NCBI GenBank assembly: GCA_937996705.1
Contig: CALKUQ010000010.1
Location: forward strand, 1-17,195
DNA length: 17,195 bases
Source of the DNA: an uncultured Chlamydiae bacterium
GTDB taxonomy: Bacteria; Chlamydiota; Chlamydiia; Chlamydiales; 2-12-FULL-49-11
Direction of reading: 5' to 3'
Both the position numbers and the translations under genes were made by a program. The notes under the pieces are model-generated. The model did not search any database. It was given only the letters and a program-made list of their open reading frames with translations, and had not been told where the DNA came from. Shown one piece after another: positions 13,079 through 17,195 of the stretch (the first letter of the stretch is position 1; each line of letters begins with the position of its first letter).

Positions 13079-14752
13079 ATGAAAAGAATTGTGATCTTAG
13101 GCGGCGGTTTTGGAGGCATTTATACAGCCACCCATTTGCAAAAGCTTTTTAAGCACTATCGGGATCAGTATGAAATCATCCTAGTAAATAGAGACAACTA
13201 CTTTACCTACCAACCTATGCTTGCAGAGGTTGTTGCAGGATCTCTTGGCGTAACAGATTCTGTCAGCTCTCTTCGATCCCTTTTAAAACACACAACTATC
13301 TACATCAGAGAAATTTCCAATATTGACTTAGAAGAGCGAACCATTACTTTATCCCCTAATTTTCATCACACCGATTTGAAAATTTCCTACGACCATTTAG
13401 TCATTGCCCTGGGCAATGTAACAGATTTTCGCAAAAGCCCTGGAGGGCTTCATCAACACGCTCTTGCATTTAAGACGTTAAAAGATGCCATTAAGCTGCG
13501 CAATCATCTCATTGATGTGATGGAATCCGCTGCAATTGAACCAGATCCAGACATTCGCAAACAACTTCTTACCTTTGTTGTAGGGGGGGGAGGATTTTCT
13601 GGGGTAGAAATTGTCGCAGAAATCAACGACTTAGTTAGGCTCTTTGCAAAAAAATACCCTACTATTGTCCCGAGCGAAATCCGTGTGATCCTGATTCATA
13701 AAAAAGACAGGCTTGTCGATAAAGAATTAAGCCCCTCCCTGGGAAGATATGCGGAAAAGCTTTTGATTAAAAGAGGGGTCGAAATTTTCTTTAATCATGA
13801 ATTACTCTCCGCAACTCCGCAGGAGGCGATTTTACACGATGGGACAAGAATCCCGACTAGCACAATTGTCTCTACAGTCCCCTCAAATCCCAACCCTCTA
13901 GTAGAAAACCTCCCCGTAGAACAAATAAAAGGGAGAATTAAAGTAGATCCATTTTTGAAGGTTTATGGAAGTGATCATATTTGGGCTTTAGGAGATTCCG
14001 CAGCTATTTTATTGCAAAATTCGGAGGAACTAGCCCCTCCAACAGCCCAATTCGCTGTCCGTCAAGGCAAAACACTTGCTCATAATATTTATGCAAGCTG
14101 TTTAGGCGGGGAACTAAAGTCGTTTCACTTTAAATCGCTCGGAATGATGGCCTCTTTAGGGCACAGAAAAGCGATTGCAGAGATTTTTGGGAAAATTAAA
14201 CTATCCGGATTTATCGCTTGGGTTCTTTGGCGAGCAATTTATTGGTTAAAATTACCTGGATTTTCTAGAAAATTAAAAGTAGGTTTTTCTTGGTTTATTG
14301 ACATGTTTGTATCACAAGAATTTGTCCAATTAAAAATGGAGACTCAGCACGGTGTGACTCACCTCCACTATGCAAAAGATGAAACTGTCTTTAGAAAAGG
14401 GGATGTAGGAGATTTTCTCTATATTATCGCGCAAGGGAAAGTCGAAGTATTAGACTTATTTAATAACAAAGAGATTAGAGTAGCGACTCTTGGAAAGGGG
14501 GAATTTTTTGGGGAAATGGCTCTTTTAAAACAGAAAAAGCGAAACGCTACGATTAAATGCTTAGAAGATACCGAACTCATTGCTATTAGAAAAAATGATT
14601 TTCACCTCCTTGTCACAAATTTTGGAAACTTTAAGGAAGAATTTTTAAGAACTGAAAGAGAGCGGGCTCAAAAAAAAATAGCTATTTCAGAAGTGGGAGA
14701 TATTCTTGACTTTCCAGATAATGACGTTCCGCCCCATGTACGCCATGGATAA
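13079..14752 (+). CDS. ndh: Type II NADH dehydrogenase fused to a cyclic-nucleotide-binding domain
   Basis: A 557-residue fusion. Residues 1-370 are an NDH-2 flavoprotein: FAD motif GGGFGG at 8-13, the quinone-side YFTYQPMLAEVVAGSL, the NADH motif VVGGGGFSGVE at 167-177, and the second FAD contact IWALGDSAAI. Residues about 370-410 are Trp/Phe-rich and amphipathic, the usual membrane-surface anchor. Residues about 425-545 form a CRP-like cyclic-nucleotide-binding domain with GDFLYIIAQGKVEV and a phosphate-binding cassette FFGEMALL...KKRNAT including Arg488. The enzyme would pass electrons from NADH to quinone without proton pumping, with nucleotide binding as a possible control. The ligand is not certain, because the cassette is only partly canonical. 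The 3' end overlaps the convergent gene by 71 bases. Confidence 0.9.
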   Translation: MKRIVILGGGFGGIYTATHLQKLFKHYRDQYEIILVNRDNYFTYQPMLAEVVAGSLGVTDSVSSLRSLLKHTTIYIREISNIDLEERTITLSPNFHHTDLKISYDHLVIALGNVTDFRKSPGGLHQHALAFKTLKDAIKLRNHLIDVMESAAIEPDPDIRKQLLTFVVGGGGFSGVEIVAEINDLVRLFAKKYPTIVPSEIRVILIHKKDRLVDKELSPSLGRYAEKLLIKRGVEIFFNHELLSATPQEAILHDGTRIPTSTIVSTVPSNPNPLVENLPVEQIKGRIKVDPFLKVYGSDHIWALGDSAAILLQNSEELAPPTAQFAVRQGKTLAHNIYASCLGGELKSFHFKSLGMMASLGHRKAIAEIFGKIKLSGFIAWVLWRAIYWLKLPGFSRKLKVGFSWFIDMFVSQEFVQLKMETQHGVTHLHYAKDETVFRKGDVGDFLYIIAQGKVEVLDLFNNKEIRVATLGKGEFFGEMALLKQKKRNATIKCLEDTELIAIRKNDFHLLVTNFGNFKEEFLRTERERAQKKIAISEVGDILDFPDNDVPPHVRHG

Positions 14753-15446
14753 TTTGGCAAATTTCCTCTGAAGATTTTGCCAAAAGTTCGTCTTTCACTT
14801 TTTGAATCTCCTGTTTCGTATAAATATGGTTTTTTATAGCCTCTTTTAAAAGATATCTATCTAAAACAGACCTTCTATCTAAGTCAAGAAACCCTTGAAA
14901 TCTCGTAACATAATAGGAAAATGCCGCTTCTGAACTCTCTGTCTCAAGCAAAAGAATAGATTTTCGCAATCGCAAAAGATCGTTATAAATCTCTTTGGTA
15001 AACAAGGCTCGATTGTTTTCTGCCTCTTGTGTCAAGTATTCAAAAAATGCCGCCTCAAAAACCTCCCGATTTTTTTCTATAAGATCGAGATCTTTAAGTT
15101 TATTCAGGCAAATTTCTACATCCGTTTGCAATAACGAGACGATTTCAGCTCTTTGAGAACAAGCCTCCCCTGCTCTATAAATCCTAGCCCTCTCCTTGAT
15201 ATCTTCAAATTGCCTCCACTCCAGTTTTTTTTCTTTGGACTGATCTTTTGTTAATTCAAGAAAATCTTCATACTCCCCGTCGAAAAAAATCTCTAACACC
15301 GTTTTTTTAGAGATTTTAGGAGCTCCCTGTAGCGTTGGGTGCTCTCTATACTCAGTTGCGACTAAGATTGCGACTCCTGTTACCAGCAAAGAGAGAACAT
15401 ATCTATGTTTCTTTAGAAACGTACAGAGTCCTTGTAGGATATGCAA
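14682..15446 (-). CDS. Hypothetical membrane-anchored helical protein
   Basis: About 254 residues, not recognised. After KKHR there is one hydrophobic segment (about 16-33 from the chosen start), followed by about 215 charged, helix-rich residues with no enzymatic motif. No ATG is available at the 5' end. A TTG at 15446 preceded by GGGGGGAG is the best-supported start, and another TTG at 15470 would extend it by eight residues without a ribosome site. It overlaps the 3' end of the mechanosensitive channel gene by 44 bases (68 with the longer start), so the two are probably translated in a coupled way. Its own 3' end overlaps ndh on the opposite strand. A role as an accessory to the channel is only suggested by position. 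Confidence 0.6.
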   Translation of the reverse strand: MHILQGLCTFLKKHRYVLSLLVTGVAILVATEYREHPTLQGAPKISKKTVLEIFFDGEYEDFLELTKDQSKEKKLEWRQFEDIKERARIYRAGEACSQRAEIVSLLQTDVEICLNKLKDLDLIEKNREVFEAAFFEYLTQEAENNRALFTKEIYNDLLRLRKSILLLETESSEAAFSYYVTRFQGFLDLDRRSVLDRYLLKEAIKNHIYTKQEIQKVKDELLAKSSEEICQIIHGVHGAERHYLESQEYLPLLK

Positions 15447-16455
15447 GTTCTCCCCCCAACCTACGAACAATCAAATAAATTTCGAGCAACACTTCCTCCA
15501 TCACTTGAAAATATTTTTTATAGTCAGAGGTCTTCACATAAACCCTCAACTCCAAATCAAGGCCAGATTCAGCTAATTCAACAAGATGAATAAAGTTCAT
15601 CTCACTTCTATCCAAATCGGTTCTAGATGCAATATACTTCCTGATCTCACTCAAAATTTGTGGCATTTTTTCGACATCTTCGTATCGAAGAGAGATCATT
15701 TTCCAGATGCGATAATGGGTAATTCTAGTTCTATTAATGTATATCATCGAAGAAAAAAGATTGTTTGGGACATAGAGCACCCGTTTTTCCAAAGTTCTTA
15801 ATTTGGTAACTCTCCAACCAATAGCCTCTACACACCCCTCCATCTTTCCATCAGGGGTTAAAATCCACTCTCCAATTTTAAAAGGGCGATCGATTGCAAG
15901 GACAATTCCCCCAAAAATATTAGAAAGGGCATCTTTCGCAGCAAAACCGACAACGATACCTCCAAGCCCTCCAAATGCAAGAAGGCCTCCTATAGGTATC
16001 CCTAAAATAGGCAAAATCAAAAGGATTGTCATAAACACAATTGCGAGAAGACAAACTTTAGAAAACAAAACAACCGTCGTTAAATCTTGGTGCCATTTTT
16101 CTAATAAAATTCGCTCCCCTTCTTTAGAGAAAATATAAAAAGCCCAAGCAATAGCAAATACGATTCCCACTTGCAAGAGAGCTATTGCATTTTTTTCAAT
16201 TCCCATTTGAAAAAGCCTGTCCATATAAATAGTACCTAGGAAAGAAAACCCTAGAAGCCAGACAAATAGTTTAAATGGGTGATAAAGGACATTAAGAAAA
16301 AAAACTCTTCCATGCTTAGCCGCATGTACATACTTGGGGAACTGCACTTTATATAAGAAGTTAATTCCCAAGTGAATCAATAGCAAAAGACAAACCACTC
16401 CAGTAAGTGGGATAGACCAATGACATCCGTGCAAAAACGCAATTACAGTTTCCAT
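15403..16455 (-). CDS. MscS-family mechanosensitive ion channel
   Basis: A 350-residue small-conductance mechanosensitive channel protein that should open under membrane tension to release solutes in hypo-osmotic shock. About five membrane segments occupy residues 15-185. The last is the Gly/Ala-rich pore helix and its continuation, GGLLAFGGLGGIVVGFAAKD at 156-175, then ALSNIFGGIVLAIDRPFKIGEWI, the MscS signature. A beta domain with VEAIGWRVTKLRTLEKRVLYVPN (about 208-232) and an alpha/beta C-terminal domain follow, typical of larger YbdG/YnaI-like members. TATAGT (minus strand, 16467-16462) lies only six bases before the ATG, with GGAGGG between, so the start may be leaderless. Its 3' end overlaps the next gene. 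Confidence 0.9.
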   Translation of the reverse strand: METVIAFLHGCHWSIPLTGVVCLLLLIHLGINFLYKVQFPKYVHAAKHGRVFFLNVLYHPFKLFVWLLGFSFLGTIYMDRLFQMGIEKNAIALLQVGIVFAIAWAFYIFSKEGERILLEKWHQDLTTVVLFSKVCLLAIVFMTILLILPILGIPIGGLLAFGGLGGIVVGFAAKDALSNIFGGIVLAIDRPFKIGEWILTPDGKMEGCVEAIGWRVTKLRTLEKRVLYVPNNLFSSMIYINRTRITHYRIWKMISLRYEDVEKMPQILSEIRKYIASRTDLDRSEMNFIHLVELAESGLDLELRVYVKTSDYKKYFQVMEEVLLEIYLIVRRLGGELAYPTRTLYVSKET

Positions 16456-16493
16456 CCCTCCACTATACTGATTTTTGTATATTTAAGAAATCT

Positions 16494-16533
16494 ACTTGTC
16501 ATAAAAAATTTCTAGAAACTTTTTACGACAAGT
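16494..16533. repeat. 40-base near-perfect palindrome
   Basis: ACTTGTC (16494-16500) and GACAAGT (16527-16533) are exact inverted copies. Inside, TAAAAA pairs with TTTTTA, and the centre is the perfect palindrome TTTCTAGAAA, with only two symmetric mismatches. It lies between the stop of the Gly-Gly-Ala-repeat gene and the mscS start, about 27 bases upstream of the mscS -10-like element. It may be a terminator of the upstream gene or an operator; the stem is AT-rich for a terminator. Confidence 0.75.
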
Positions 16534-16587
16534 TTTCAAAAACCCTTCGTTCAAAATCCGAGTCTTTCAACTCTTATCACTGCACTC

Positions 16588-17195
16588 TCACTCTTTTCTA
16601 GGGAGCTCTTTAGGAATCCCTTGGATCAATTGTTTTGAAACGGGAGAGATCTGATTAAAAAAACCTCTGAACTCTGGATTTTCGGAACTCCGATAAGACA
16701 TGAACAAATCAAGGAGAGTTTTTAAATTCAATTCTTGTTTTAAGTAGAGTAAAAACGCTTTTGCGTAATTTGTAAATTTACCTCCCTCTTCTAAAACGCC
16801 TTCATCTCCCAAAACGTAGTAGAAAATTTTCGCTAAGTCGGCTTCTCTCCTTGGTAATGTTAATACCTCTTTCTTCATCGCGAGAATTTGACTTGGATAT
16901 GACTCAAATAAAAAATAACTCAATACAATCACATGGCGTATTGTAGTAGCGTCGGCATCCCTAAGATCAATAATATTTTTTAACAGCCTAGAGTACATAA
17001 TAGGAGAGCTTACAACCACTTTCAATAAATCATTTAAGGAATAATTAAAGGGTTGATTTTTTTCAGGATATCTCCTAGAACTAGGTGTCGTTTGGGATAA
17101 CCCATCCCCCCGAAAAACTTCTTGAGCACCCGCCCCACTAGCTCCTCCTGCTCCTCCTGCTCCTCCTGCTCCTCCTGCTCCTCCTGCTCCTCCTG
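16588..17195 (-). CDS. Hypothetical protein C-terminal part, preceded by a Gly-Gly-Ala repeat (5' end outside window)
   Basis: An open frame of 202 codons runs from the window edge to the stop at 16588-16590, with no interruption. The first visible 18 residues are (Gly-Gly-Ala)6, then a Gly/Ala/Ser-rich spacer, then about 160 residues of mostly helical sequence (from FNYSLNDLLKVVVS to PKELPRKE) that I do not recognise. A TTG start at 17025 would give a 145-residue protein, but the coding frame clearly continues upstream with sensible sequence, so that start is rejected. There are no membrane segments in the visible part. A low-complexity spacer before a helical domain is common in secreted or surface-exposed proteins of intracellular bacteria, but no function is claimed. 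It lies upstream of mscS on the same strand, 132 bases apart. Confidence 0.6.
   Translation of the reverse strand, partial: GGAGGAGGAGGAGGAGGASGAGAQEVFRGDGLSQTTPSSRRYPEKNQPFNYSLNDLLKVVVSSPIMYSRLLKNIIDLRDADATTIRHVIVLSYFLFESYPSQILAMKKEVLTLPRREADLAKIFYYVLGDEGVLEEGGKFTNYAKAFLLYLKQELNLKTLLDLFMSYRSSENPEFRGFFNQISPVSKQLIQGIPKELPRKE
17142..17195 (-). repeat. 9-bp tandem repeat, six exact copies, continuing past the window
   Basis: CTCCTCCTG on the plus strand is repeated six times without a mismatch from 17142 to the last base. On the coding strand it reads GGA GGA GCA, giving (Gly-Gly-Ala)n. The 9-base unit preserves frame, and perfect identity suggests recent expansion and a variable copy number. 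Confidence 0.95.

Noticed and set aside
15586..16138. Plus-strand frames opposite the channel gene
   Set aside because: They mirror the MscS pore and beta-domain coding sequence, which is clearly the real gene.
16588..17025. A complete 145-residue gene starting at the TTG at 17025
   Set aside because: The same frame continues without a stop through the Gly-Gly-Ala repeat to the window end, so the gene is longer and cut by the edge.
17142..17195. Possible CRISPR array
   Set aside because: The units are contiguous 9-base copies with no spacers and continue an open protein frame.

Overview
The window looks like chromosomal DNA from a member of the Chlamydiota outside the classical animal-pathogen genus, i.e. 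an environmental or amoeba-associated lineage. Three things support this. The tRNA-guanine transglycosylase has the chlamydial form: FDEL instead of FDEC, a shortened substrate loop, and the PTKAARHG active-site block. A class II type III secretion chaperone of the LcrH/SycD type sits directly in front of a large hydrophobic protein. A citrate synthase is present, whereas Chlamydia proper lacks one. The DNA is AT-rich, and gene starts often lack Shine-Dalgarno sequences. No database could be searched, so the taxonomic call is an inference from recognised protein families.

Layout. 1-1724 (minus): malate dehydrogenase followed by a citrate synthase that overlaps it by ATGA and is cut by the window edge. 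1771-4037 (plus): purU, an acyl-CoA thioesterase and an orphan C-terminal receiver-domain protein, tightly packed. 4088-4741 (plus): a YhhQ-type queuosine-precursor transporter. 4763-7709 (minus): an LcrH/SycD-like TPR chaperone and a 762-residue membrane-active, repeat-containing protein, which are a candidate type III secretion chaperone/substrate pair. 7841-9927 (plus): tgt and an EamA-family transporter. 9961-10724 (minus): a small single-pass membrane protein and tRNA-Ala/tRNA-Ile genes. 10924-14752 (plus): a MATE transporter, a family 25 glycosyltransferase, and a type II NADH dehydrogenase fused to a cyclic-nucleotide-binding domain. 14682-16455 (minus): an MscS-type channel and an overlapping anchored protein. 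16588-17195 (minus): the C-terminal part of an unrecognised protein, entered through a Gly-Gly-Ala tandem repeat that runs off the window.

Functional themes. mdh and gltA supply two consecutive TCA-cycle steps. YhhQ and Tgt together suggest salvage of host queuine for tRNA modification. The NDH-2 fusion links NADH oxidation to a possible nucleotide signal. The chaperone/hydrophobic-protein pair is the best candidate for an undescribed host-interaction module: its substrate has an N-terminal hydrophobic region with a His cluster, a degenerate pentapeptide linker, three copies of an uncharacterised repeat (two of them a gapless 117-residue duplication) and a hydrophobic C-terminus.

No insertion sequence, integrase, CRISPR array or rRNA gene is visible.
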